Assembly: GCF_000006405.1 (NCBI RefSeq)
Contig: NW_003207820.1
Coordinates: forward strand, 132,337 to 196,336
Length of the DNA: 64,000 bases
Reading direction: 5' to 3'
Source: Perkinsus marinus ATCC 50983
Taxonomy: Eukaryota; Perkinsozoa; Perkinsida; Perkinsidae
In this document: positions 1 to 9,732 of the stretch, piece by piece
How the letters are laid out: each line of letters begins with the position of its first letter
Numbering within the stretch: the first letter of the stretch is position 1
Translations under genes and position numbers: made by a program
The notes under the pieces: model-generated
Databases searched by the model: none
What the model saw: the letters and a program-made list of their open reading frames with translations, nothing else
What the model was told of the DNA's origin: nothing

Positions 1-2103
1 ACTCCCTTGGTTCATTATACCATGGGAGGTCTGGCCATCGATCCCAAGGGACGCGTCTTGAACAAGAGTGGTAAAGTCATCAAGGGTCTGTACGCTGCTG
101 GTGAAGTCATGGGAGGTGTCCATGGCAACAACAGGTTGGGTGGCAACTCTCTTCTTGACTGTGTCGTCTATGGTCGTCTCACTGGTGCGGGAAGTGCAAC
201 TTATGCTGGAGCAGATGAGCCCATCAGCTTGAAGCAACTAAAGAGCACAGCCTCAGCCCCTGCTGCTGCGACTGCTCCTGCGAAGGCTCCTCCTAAGCCT
301 GCGCCAGCTGCTGCTCCCGTCCCTGCGGCCCCCACTGGACCTGCTCCGATCACCATGGCAGACGTGGCCAAGCATAACACCAAGGATGACTGCTGGGTCG
401 TTATTAACGGTGATGTTCTCAATGTAACTGACTTCCTTCCTGATCATCCTGGTGGAGACCTCGCCATTATGACCTTTGCTGGCAGAGATGCTACGACCGA
501 GTTCAACATGATCCATCCCCCGGATGTCATCGATAAGTACGTCCCGGATGCTGTTGTTGGTCAGATCGGAGTTGCCCCGGCTGGAGCCGCGCCTGCCGCT
601 GCTCCGGTCGCAGCTGCGGCGCCTGCTGCTGGAGGCGGTATCACTTTGGAAGATGTCGCTAAGCATAACACCAAGGCGGATTGCTGGGTTGTGATCAACG
701 GGCAAGTCTTGGACGTTACCGACTTCCTACCCGACCATCCTGGTGGTGAGCTGGCTATCCTTACTTTCGCTGGTCGTGACGCTTCTAATGAGTTCAACAT
801 GATCCATCCACCTGATGTCATCGAGAAGTATGCCCCGGATGCGATCGTTGGCGAACTTGGTGCTGCTGCTCCTGCCGCTGCTGCGCCGGCTGCTGCTGCC
901 GCTGCTGCTGCTCCCATTCCCGCTAATGGCAAAACTATGGAGGAAGTCGCCAAGCACAACACTAGAGAGGATTGTTGGGTGGTCATCAATGGTCAAGTTT
1001 TGGACGTCACAGGCTTCCTCCCTGATCATCCAGGTGGAGACTTGGCTATCCTTACCTTCGCCGGACGTGATGCTACCAACGAGTTCAACATGATCCATCC
1101 GCCGGATGTCATCGAGAAGTATGCTTCAGACTCTGTGCTCGGCCCCGTTGTACAGGCTGCTCCCCAGCCTGCAGCTCCTGCTGCCACTGGAGCGCTGACT
1201 CAACCTTTGCTCGCTGATCCGAGGGTCGCAAAGGAGCAGTGGTGGGGTGAGGATCGTAATACTGCCGTTATGCACGGCCCATTGGGGGATTCTATGTATT
1301 CGTATTGTGCCGGAGTGATATACTTCGCCTGGCTGTTGATCTTGGAGACTCTGAAGACCATTTTCACGGTGAAGAACTATAAGGTCATTCACGACAAGTC
1401 TGGATTGACTAGGTCTGCCATGTTCCTGATCGTGTTCGTGGTTATTCATGGCGTCGGTAATCTTCACGTTTTCTTCGGTCCCGATCACTTCAATGGATAC
1501 ACGTACTTCCTCAACCACCCCTGTCCCTGGAGCACACTCTTCCTCCCGGTCGAGATATATCTCCTGGCTGCCGGTCTCCTCCATGTTGCTGTGGGTTTGA
1601 TCCGTACCTATAAGTTCAAAACCATCAACACTGCTTTCGATCAGCTATGGCTCATCACCACTGGAATAGTGCTACTCGTATTCCTGATCGTCCACTTGTT
1701 GCAGTTCCGTTTCGTCTCCGAAGCCAGTGCTCCTCTGTACTACTTCCGTGCCAAGTGGATGTATCCCTTCTTCTGTGACAAGTACGACACCTCGTGCAAA
1801 GTGGTAAGTATCAAGGATCTGTACAAGATGGAGCTCCAGATCTTCGAGCACTTCGGATGGGTCTGCTTCTATCTCATCGGTGTTTGTTCTTTCATCCTTC
1901 ATGTCAAGGAGGGCCTGAGGAAGGTCATCGCTGCTCATCCGGCAGTTCCAAGGAAGTACAAGGGTAGGGCGACCACCATTGGCAGTATCGTCATTATTCT
2001 ACTCGGTCTGATCTACCTGTCCTATCCTATCTTCTGCTACTTCGCCCCTGTGAAGAGCTGGGCCAAGTACGACAAGGAGATGATTCAGCCTGGCACACCA
2101 TAG
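1..2103 (+). CDS. Fumarate reductase flavoprotein / triple cytochrome b5 / cytochrome b fusion (3' part)
   Basis: The gene enters from the left edge already in frame (ACT CCC TTG...) and stays open without an intron to the TAG at 2101-2103. Domains in order: the C-terminal end of a flavocytochrome c/FrdA FAD domain ([16 protein letters not shown] signature, about nt 100-165); three tandem cytochrome b5 domains (about nt 349-570, 637-855 and 933-1145), each with the HPGG heme motif and a second His in FNMIHPP; and from about nt 1290 a membrane domain of about five or six helices. The membrane domain resembles the diheme cytochrome b558 subunit of succinate dehydrogenase/fumarate reductase, with an [12 protein letters not shown] motif and further membrane histidines in [15 protein letters not shown] and FILHVKEG. 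Ala/Pro-rich linkers join the domains. Inference: electrons pass from membrane hemes through the b5 domains to FAD and fumarate in one polypeptide. The N-terminal FAD part lies outside the window. Confidence 0.85.
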   Translation, partial: TPLVHYTMGGLAIDPKGRVLNKSGKVIKGLYAAGEVMGGVHGNNRLGGNSLLDCVVYGRLTGAGSATYAGADEPISLKQLKSTASAPAAATAPAKAPPKPAPAAAPVPAAPTGPAPITMADVAKHNTKDDCWVVINGDVLNVTDFLPDHPGGDLAIMTFAGRDATTEFNMIHPPDVIDKYVPDAVVGQIGVAPAGAAPAAAPVAAAAPAAGGGITLEDVAKHNTKADCWVVINGQVLDVTDFLPDHPGGELAILTFAGRDASNEFNMIHPPDVIEKYAPDAIVGELGAAAPAAAAPAAAAAAAAPIPANGKTMEEVAKHNTREDCWVVINGQVLDVTGFLPDHPGGDLAILTFAGRDATNEFNMIHPPDVIEKYASDSVLGPVVQAAPQPAAPAATGALTQPLLADPRVAKEQWWGEDRNTAVMHGPLGDSMYSYCAGVIYFAWLLILETLKTIFTVKNYKVIHDKSGLTRSAMFLIVFVVIHGVGNLHVFFGPDHFNGYTYFLNHPCPWSTLFLPVEIYLLAAGLLHVAVGLIRTYKFKTINTAFDQLWLITTGIVLLVFLIVHLLQFRFVSEASAPLYYFRAKWMYPFFCDKYDTSCKVVSIKDLYKMELQIFEHFGWVCFYLIGVCSFILHVKEGLRKVIAAHPAVPRKYKGRATTIGSIVIILLGLIYLSYPIFCYFAPVKSWAKYDKEMIQPGTP

Positions 2104-3029
2104 AGAGCTGAAATTTTTTTCCAATGCACCAGTGTGTCACTGTCATTAAAGTCGAGGGAAGAGTTTGTTGAACGATTGAGATTATCTGATGGACCAGTGC
2201 CATCTACATCTTATTTTACGTAGAAGTCCGTAATACCTCTTCATTATTGTAAACTATGCGGTTGTGTTGAAGAGTGATACAAGTGAGGTATTGCTTGGAG
2301 TATTCGTACTCAACCTTAGGTAGAGTCAATCTATGTCTCGATGGCTGAATTTCGTCCGTTTAGCTTAGTGTTCGACTTGATACTGGATAACTACTTGATA
2401 GCTGGGGAATCACACTCTGATGGGCTGCAGTATTATATAAATATGACCTAATACTGCAGTCCATCAGAGAGTATAATTCATATCGAAGTATAGCTTGTGC
2501 GCGTTGATAGACCGGATCATAGGACGCGGAAGACTCCAACATGGCCATGACAGAGTGGGTCATGGGGAAACACTTGATCCATTCATGTATCTTCAGATTG
2601 AATCCGAGTTACCTGAATTGTGAATCATACTAAAAAGACACGTGCTGAAGAAGGTTGCAGCCCACGTGGCAGAGGAATGAGCCGCAAATGAGAATCCCCG
2701 TGTGGCATCTTATGGATGCAACGTTCATACTAATACGCAAAGTACATGATGCTTTGGCGTCCTCAGTCTAGAGGAGAGCAATCACAGCGGTCCAGACAAC
2801 TCTCGCGATTGATTGTATGCAAGGGTGATACGGATTAAGACAGCTGGAGGTACTCGTGAGCGGAGAATGCATGTCGAACGAGGAAGGAACGCTGTGATGT
2901 TGTAGTTTGTGGTGAGTGAGAGACCATATACTAAAGGGTGTAGTTCAAGTTGATGTTATGTCGTTCGCCGCTCGCCAGTCCATGAGTTGGTCACTTGATT
3001 AACACGAGTCGTCGAGGTGAGGTGGAAAG
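2104..3029. other. Intergenic region between convergent genes
   Basis: This stretch lies between the 3' ends of the fumarate reductase fusion gene (plus strand) and the amidinotransferase-like gene (minus strand). I see no coding exon here. The only structured element is the long hairpin at 2415-2469, listed separately. Confidence 0.5.
2415..2469. repeat. 21-bp stem inverted repeat (hairpin)
   Basis: The left arm 2415-2435 (CTCTGATGGGCTGCAGTA...) is the reverse complement of the right arm 2449-2469, except for one G:T pair, with a 13-nt AT-rich loop at 2436-2448. It sits about 310 bp beyond the stop of the fusion gene, between convergent genes. It could be a foldback/MITE remnant, a 3'-end processing structure or a small-RNA precursor; the sequence alone does not decide. 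Confidence 0.75.
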
Positions 3030-4082
3030 TCAAATATCGCGAGGGAGCATATTAGCTGCAAGCATGCAACGGGCACTTCCTCCTGAGATCTCGATCGTTC
3101 CGAGAGGCACTGCCACGACCTCGACATACTTTTTCAACCGGGAAAGTTGGTCTTGAGTCAATGAAGTGAATGCAGTTTCGGAGAGAACTAACCGGTGCAC
3201 TCCGTCGAGGCCCAGCAGCTCAAACGCGTTTCCCGCGAAGTTGTCTATTTGATTCAAAGACAGGTCGATGATCTCCTTTCCTGTGCTACTCAACTTCGTC
3301 TGCAGCTGAGCCCTCTCATCCTTGTTTCTCAGAGCCGCCAAGCAAACGAGCACGTATCCTGTCCCTACTGTTAGCATAACGTTCGTATGATAGATGGGAA
3401 CATCTCTGGCGTCCAGTGCAGAGAACGATACAACCGTATAATGAGGGAAGTGTTTCGCCCATTGGGCCAGCCCTTCACTGGATGCCCTCCGTGACAAAGC
3501 TACATATGCTACCTGGTTTGGGTGATCGAATACCAATGCCCCCGTTCCTTCCAGAAACGATTCTGATGCTTCCAGTCCTGTCAAGTCTATACATTGCTTG
3601 ACGGTATAACTGGAGCACCGGAGCTCAGCCAGTAGCCTATCTAATAGCAGCCGCTCGGAACGCCGTGTTGGTGCACACATGGGATAGATGACGACTGTGC
3701 CGTCAGCATGAGTGGTGAACCAGTTGTTGGGGAATACCGCATCGGGTTTGGGAGGCTCCACGCTATCTCGCAAGACTAAGACTTGAACCTAAGGCGATTC
3801 AATAATAGTTGGTAAAACCTAATCATTTTCGGGGCTCACAAACAAGAAAACCAATACAGTGATTGAAGTGGAAGTCTAGATAGCAGGCAGTGGACTTAAC
3901 TTCACAGCATCCCGTAGAATCTTGACGTAGTTGTCGAATTCCGCCTGGGCCTTGGGAAGACACTCTTTGGGGTCCATACCGACCGCAGTCTGGAAGACAT
4001 TGTCGGTCGCGGTCTCCGGATTGGAAAAGAAGACTCCTGGACGAACCATAATCACCGCTGAAGGTGACTGTTGAGATGCCAT
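3030..4082 (-). CDS. CtlX-type amidinotransferase / arginine deiminase-like protein
   Basis: A two-exon model fits well: exon 1 is 4082-3906 (starting MASQQSPSAVIMVRP) and exon 2 is 3788-3030, with a 117-nt GT-AG intron in phase 0, giving about 311 aa. The family is the guanidino-group-modifying superfamily (CtlX / arginine deiminase-related). Visible signatures are the N-terminal MVRP...NPETATDNVFQ strand, FPNNWFTTH, the acidic EGTGALVFD segment, YHTNVM with the catalytic His, and GGSARCM near the C-terminus with the catalytic Cys. The fold is five-bladed and acts on guanidino or citrulline-like substrates; the substrate of this subfamily is not settled. An upstream in-frame Met at 4166 is possible, but the family's N-terminus matches the 4082 start. 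Confidence 0.85.
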
Positions 4083-4250
4083 GATATCAAGGAGGTTACT
4101 GCAGACACATGCACGGTCGTCGATAGTCTGTCTACAGCCTAGGATGCATATCATAAATTCTACCATCTGCTATATTCCGCAAAAACATGCCTGATTATGG
4201 CCCTCTCGTATGAGGCCAGGAAACGTCAGAGTCAAACATTACATCGTCTC

Positions 4251-4465
4251 CACCCTGGGCCTCGATGTTACCCAGGTATTATCACCTCATTCCCACCCTG
4301 GGCCTCGATCTTACCCAGGTATTATCACCTCATTCCCACCCTGGGCCTCGATCTTACCCAGGTATTATCACCTCATTCCCACCCTGGGCCTCGATGTTAA
4401 CCAGGTATTATCACCTCATTCCCACCCTGGGCCTCGATCTTTCCCAGGTATTATCACGTTATTCG
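4251..4465. repeat. 43-bp tandem minisatellite, five copies
   Basis: There are five head-to-tail units of exactly 43 bp at 4251, 4294, 4337, 4380 and 4423. The units are nearly identical, with C/G and A/T swaps at a few positions and a diverged end in the last copy. Each unit holds a small inverted repeat, CCTGGG...CCCAGG. The unit length is not a multiple of three, so the open frames through it change frame with each copy and are not believable proteins. It lies just upstream of the amidinotransferase-like gene. Confidence 0.9.
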
Positions 4466-5011
4466 TACCGTCGTACTCCAACCTGACCTGAAGGAGGCCT
4501 TGTGCCACTACGATTCCAAGACACATGCATCGTGTGAGCTCACCCAACTGCGCGAGCTCACTGAATCAACGCAAGATCTCTATTTGGCCGCACAAGGGTT
4601 CAAATGTATACTCGACGGAATTGAAAGTTCGAAAGTCGAAAATTGAGATTCCTATTAACACGAACTTGAACTTCCTATCGGCCTCAGACACTTATGAATG
4701 TGCTATGGCGAATTTCGAAGATGAACCAACCGTTCGATAATCATTGCCCTGCGCGATTCTGGAATCGTTTCTGAAAATCGATTTGAAAAAATCATTTCCG
4801 ACCTTCCTTTCAATAGACACGATTTTGAAATGTCAGAAACAAGTCGATTTGGAAACTTAGAATCCATGTGCTTAACAGCCCGAAAAATGTTGATATATTT
4901 TCCCCGTTTCGGATTCGCTCCTCCAATTTCGCCCGTCCCGACGAAATTGATGGTTGCAAAAGCCGAATTGGATGCTCTCGATCGAAGAAGAGACATCGTG
5001 GGTTTTTTCCA
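4466..5011. other. Intergenic, no clear gene
   Basis: This is AT-richer DNA between the minisatellite and the EF-hand gene. Short frames on both strands overlap one another and show no domain. It probably contains the promoter and 5' UTR of the EF-hand gene starting at 5012. Confidence 0.4.
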
Positions 5012-6736
5012 ATGCACTTCATACGCCTCTCCCTTTTCATTGGCTGCTATCGACTCTTTGGAAGAGCAACAGAAAAAGACATCTTTGATGACGGTTGGGA
5101 TGCTGAACTGGGAGGAGAGGAGACCTCAGATATAGGAGAAGGTAAGGGATCTTGAAAAGGCCATCGGGTGCACTTTGTGATGCATGGGCAATCCATTTCA
5201 GGACGCGGCATTTACGATGATTTTATGATGGGTGGCACACCTCCTTTGGAAAAGTATGAGCTCCTTGCCTTGTTCAGAGAGCACCTTGATATTGATCGGT
5301 GAGCTACTATCGTGCCGAGATTAGGTCAGTGCTAGGTTCAGGGATGGCTCGGTGACGCTAGAGGAGATGGGGAAAGTTGTTCGGAAGGCTGAGAGGATGG
5401 AGTTTCGTCAACAGGTCATATCGTTATAGTAGAGATTTGATGTCTCATGATAGTGTCTCAGATTGAAGCGGATAGGAATGCTCTCGATACGGATGGGGAT
5501 GGGGTCCTGAGCTTGGAAGAATTCTTGGCAGTCTACGACTTGAGTGGAGGTATGTGATGTTGATTCTGGTGGGTGCGGCGATGTACCGTCCATTGCTTCA
5601 TCTTCAGGTGGTCCATCTGGGGACCTCCGGCAGAAATGGGTAGGAGTTAATCATAGTGGGGAAATCGTCATAGTTTATGCTCTCAGATTGAGACCTATAC
5701 ACATTCCCTTGAAGAGCTATTCAAAACAGGGGATGCTGATTTCAATGGCGTTTTGGATTTTGATGAGTTCGCCGCATTCTTGAGCCCCGTTCCGGGATCA
5801 GATTTGGCGAAGGTCAGTGGAGTTGGACCCTCTCGGACGAAGCTGGTCATTTGCTGGTTGTTCCTAGGCTGTCATGGTGGCAGACTTCTCCTACAGGGAT
5901 TCCAATCAGGATGGCAGAATCGACTTGAAAGAAACCCAGGTAGAGGTCGACTTGTCTAGTATGTAGTGTGGTTGGCCATGTTAGGAGCATGCTGGTGACG
6001 ATGAAGGTGCTGACAGCGTGGGCGAGGACGAGTTCAAGAGATACGATGCTGACGGTGAGGCGAGTCTGACGAGCTCTTGGTGGCTATTATGTGCTAGGAG
6101 ATGGGCACTGGAGCTTGGAGGAGTTTGAGGTGTACAGTCGTGATCTCGACAATGCGTCTCTTGAACTCGGACGCGACTTGTTGGAACAGATCGATGCGGA
6201 TGGAGACGGGATAATCAGCATGGAAGAGGTAGTAAAGCATCTGTGCATGCTGTTATTCTCTGGAATGTACAACTGCTTTATGAGAACGTACCCTGCATAG
6301 TTCCGCTTCGCCTAGTGATTTCGTGGATCTCAGTTTGAGAAGGTGCTGGGAGATGTGGTTAAGCTTAGGAGTATAGGAACTCATCCGTTCATCCAGACGT
6401 TGGCCGTGCTACTGCCTCCGGTGGGTCTGTGGCATAGACTCCATGCAAAGCCGATGCGAAATCATGTTGGCACTCCTTGAGCGAACCTGAGCAGTGGTTG
6501 CCAAATAGTGTCTTTAGGAGAACCCCACTAGGGATGGGGGACAGCCGGGTATGGAGGCCATCGATGAAGTAAGTATGATCAGAAGTTGTGTGGGCTACAT
6601 GTACTGTCATTATAGGATGCTGAAGATGATGTTGGGGATGCGACCAAGACAGGTAGTGTTCATACCTGTTGTTCCGGAAGGTTATTTTCAAGGTCATCTC
6701 GAGGATGCCGACGAGGTGGACGACGCGGACCTTTGA
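5012..6736 (+). CDS. Secretory-pathway EF-hand protein, CREC (calumenin/reticulocalbin)-like, 13 exons
   Basis: Exons join in consistent phase: 5012-5141, 5202-5298, 5342-5414, 5462-5549, 5608-5639, 5687-5812, 5868-5939, 5985-6054, 6098-6228, 6334-6420, 6518-6568, 6616-6652 and 6693-6736, giving 345 aa. The start gives a hydrophobic leader (MHFIRLSLFIGCY), so entry into the secretory pathway is likely. Calcium loops are visible at DIDRDGSVTLEE, DTDGDGVLSLEE, DADFNGVLDFDE, DSNQDGRIDLKE, DADGDGHWSLEE and DADGDGIISMEE, the six-EF-hand count of the CREC family. The tail is very acidic and ends in DADL rather than a classical HDEL, so ER retention is uncertain. Introns are mostly 43-106 nt. The last three exons are the least certain part, but all phases agree. 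Confidence 0.8.
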
Positions 6737-7488
6737 ATGGCATACCTTATGCTTCATGGAATCTGCCACCTTTCTCGCTGTTGACAGCACTATACCATAG
6801 TATCATCGGATGTTGTGTTGGATAGGGTAGTGAACGGCACATTGTGGTGGGGAGCCTCTCATGTAGCTCAATGGTGGGCTGGCTGTATAGGCTAGGGGTT
6901 TGAGTACCTGGATAGGCAGAGAATGTCCGAGGTGGACCCTCTGTTGGCGCCTTCGTCTGATCGCCTTCGTACCGGCAGTTGTGAAGGGCTTTCAGCAATG
7001 GCCTCTGTTGGACTGGCTGCTCATGCATGTACTTCGTCCCGTACAGAGCCGCTCTCTCAGTGAGGCCTGGAAGGTGCTCTTGGCACCAGGCAGAACTAGG
7101 GTAGGCAAGCAAGGCTCAGCTTGGATAAGTGATAACGGGTCTGATCTGCTAGCAACTGTTGTAAATTGGGGAGTCGCATCGTGGTGACTATCTAGTGATG
7201 GTCATGCAGTAGACGTATCCAGGTCATCACTTGGCGTACTGGGTTGGGTATGGTAAGTATGTCCACATCTTCTAGGCCTATCGGTCGTAACAAAGATTTA
7301 ATAATAGAAGCAGGTTAGAGTGAGACCGAATCATTACGCAATAGGATTCAGTCGGAGGACATCTCGCAGTAGCGACTATGGCCAGCTACAAAGGGTGACC
7401 ATCATACATCTCTCGAACCCCTTTTGGACGGGCAAGTCGGGTATGTATCTGCTTTCTAGACTCGTGACTTCCCGATGTGGTGCCTACA
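6737..7488. other. Intergenic, no clear gene
   Basis: No domain or consistent exon chain was found on either strand. The open frames around 6747-7187 on the two strands are mutual shadows. Confidence 0.4.
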
Positions 7489-8949
7489 ATGGCTGAGGAG
7501 GGTCCCTACGATGGTCATCGATCTGGTCGTGATCCTCTTGTGAGTTCTGCAATCATCCACGTCCTCCGGGGTATATACTACGGCAACTCAGCAGCTAGAG
7601 GACCGAGGTTGGGCATAGCACAGCCTTCCCAAGCCTTTGCAATTATGTGGCGTTGGATATCATAGCATGACCGACCGAATACTCTCTGGAACTGCGAAGT
7701 GATGCCTGTCAGCATCCTACGAAGATCCAGCATGTCTGTGTCGTTTCACTACGTCCTGCATTGCTATTGAGTTCATCATTACAATGGGGGGATGATCGTA
7801 GAAGTTCCATTTCTTCTGCTATGTTGGGGGACCCTAGCGGAGTATTCGATAGCGGCCGCGATGCGATCGACAAAGAAGAGCAAGAGAAGGAGGCTGACCT
7901 CAACCCGACCGACCTGGCTGTTGTGGTAGTCTGAAGGGTAAACGCGCTTCTGCTTGACGACAGGAGATGGCAGGTCGTATCGGGTTTGGTTCGCCCTGTT
8001 CGCCCAGCAGCAGTGACCAAGCTCTTGACCAATAGCAGTACCGTACGTATAGTGAGGGAGTGGACAGAACCCGCGAAGAAGGTAGTAGTGTGATGGTCTG
8101 CGACGGATGAGGGCAGGAGCTGATGCATTCCTAGAGCTTTGCGGTGGCCGAGTATTATGATGAGAATACAGCGAGACGGATGGGGAAGGCAATCCAGGAT
8201 ACTAAATGGAACCAGGAGCATAGGCTCAGTGTGGACTTCCTCAGAAGGAGTCAGGTACCTCCGACGATTCACAGTCATTACGCTCACTCAAGAAGATTCG
8301 TTTTAGTTCTCCGAGATAGCTACTGTTAAAGAGGAGGGGAAGGTCAGTAGAGAGACTCCGGATAAGTCGCGGAAACGACACAGTGGGTCAACCCTCGACC
8401 GGACCCGGGAGAAGGACGAGCGAGCCGTTGAAGAAGAGATGGCTCAAGAGAAGCAACGTGTGTTGGATGAACTCAGGAACGTACTGTCGGCACATCCTCT
8501 TCTCCCCTCGAGTTGGCTTTCCTATGTAGCATAAGTTCCTGCCGGCTACGTCTATTGCTTCTAATACTACGTTGCTTTGGATGCCGTGCACGCACAAGCA
8601 GACGGAGAAGTTACAAGCCCAGGTGAACACAGCGTATGGGGTATCCATGTTCGTTGCTGATGTGAAGTTATGGCATATCTCATATCAGGTCAGCACCTTG
8701 TTGAGAGTTCTTCTGTTAGGTTTCTAAAAATGGCGGTAAATTCCCGACGATTCCCGCGCCCAGTGACTACCCCGCGGTGCGAAGTAGTCGATGAGAGAGA
8801 TCATTGCAATTTATTCAGGACATTGGACGAACAGAGTAAGGGGACCTTCAGTGCTCCATGGTGTTATTGTTGTGCACAGTGAGGGTCAATTCGGACCGGG
8901 TTGGTCAACTGGTGCAGTATTGTCGCTCTCTGTAGTAGCGGGTAGTTGA
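7489..8949 (+). CDS. Hypothetical charged, partly coiled-coil protein, multi-exon
   Basis: A chain of exons in compatible phase runs along the plus strand. A possible first exon starts at ATG 7489 (MAEEGPYDGHRS), but its link to the rest is unresolved. Exons are then seen near 7790-7930 (acidic, ending GTTGTG before GTAGTC), 8131-8253 (AEYYDENTARRMGKAIQ), 8310-8482 (very charged: Lys/Arg then Glu-rich), 8599-8690 (QTEKLQAQVNTAYGVS), 8720-8780 and 8827-8949. The middle is rich in Lys, Glu and Gln and is probably alpha-helical. The last exon is hydrophobic (GVIVVHSEGQFGPGWSTG). I do not recognise the family. Codon choice and splice phases favour a real gene, but its ends are uncertain. Confidence 0.45.
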
Positions 8950-9121
8950 ATCGTAGCGTATTCCCTCAAACTACTACTCCCATCTAGGTTACATCTCTGC
9001 GATGTGAGTTCTGTGCCGGAAGCATTTCACGTAGTTGTATCTATTGGTGGCTAAGCGTCCTGAGGGAAGTCCTCCCGACCGATCGATGTTCCGAATCACC
9101 GCATCCACCATGACTGTCAAT

Positions 9122-9732
9122 TCACGAATTTATTAGTTGCCGCGATTGCATTGCGTAGAAGCTGTGGTCGGCGCACAGCAACGTTGTTGTAAGGATACCA
9201 ATTCCGGTTAGTAGGACGCATATTTCCCTCTCTGGGATACAACCGACCACCTGAATCTTGATGCTTTTATCCCGAGCTCCGCGGTTCCTCGATGACGAGG
9301 TGGCGATCGATTCGGCGCCCGCCGTCCTGTCAGTGAGTGCATCTTCGGAGGTAAGGGCCAAGCCCAAATACAAGATGGGAACAACACCGCGATGGTTGGA
9401 GAGTAGGAAGCCCGCGACCCCACAGACTATACGTCCACTGCACTGTAGATGAGCAAGACAACGGAAAAGAGCTAGCCACGGACTGTCAAGGGGCTCCACA
9501 TTGGAACTGGAAAGAGAACCTTAGAGGGTTCGAGGGGAAGTTCAGACGGAGTGAGCGTTTCCACCAAACTGGGACCAAATGTGTAAGTGCACCCGCACGT
9601 ACAGCGCGTCCTTCTGGGATTGTTCACGCGATATTGTTGATAGGCCGCCTTTACAAACCCGGGAGACTCGAATCTTGACTTCTGTAAGCTACAACATGGA
9701 CGTTGCTCGGTGGTGATGCGTAAGCCTCTCAT
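9122..9732 (-). CDS. Possible small membrane protein of unknown function
   Basis: On the minus strand a Cys-containing frame at 9732-9472 (CTCGCTYTFGPSL...) lies upstream of a second frame at 9499-9122, which ends in a hydrophobic segment (ICVLLTGIGILTTTLLC). They could be exons of one gene read in different frames, but I could not fix the splice junction. No family is recognised. It would be divergent from the SHIPPO-repeat gene that begins at 9716 on the other strand. It may be non-coding. Confidence 0.2.

Noticed and set aside
201-1584. Long open frames on the strand opposite the fumarate reductase fusion
   Set aside because: They are composition shadows of Ala/Pro-rich and b5 repeats; the plus frame has clear domain motifs.
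4251-4465. CRISPR-like array
   Set aside because: The units are contiguous 43-bp copies with no unique spacers, in a eukaryotic intergenic region; it is a minisatellite.
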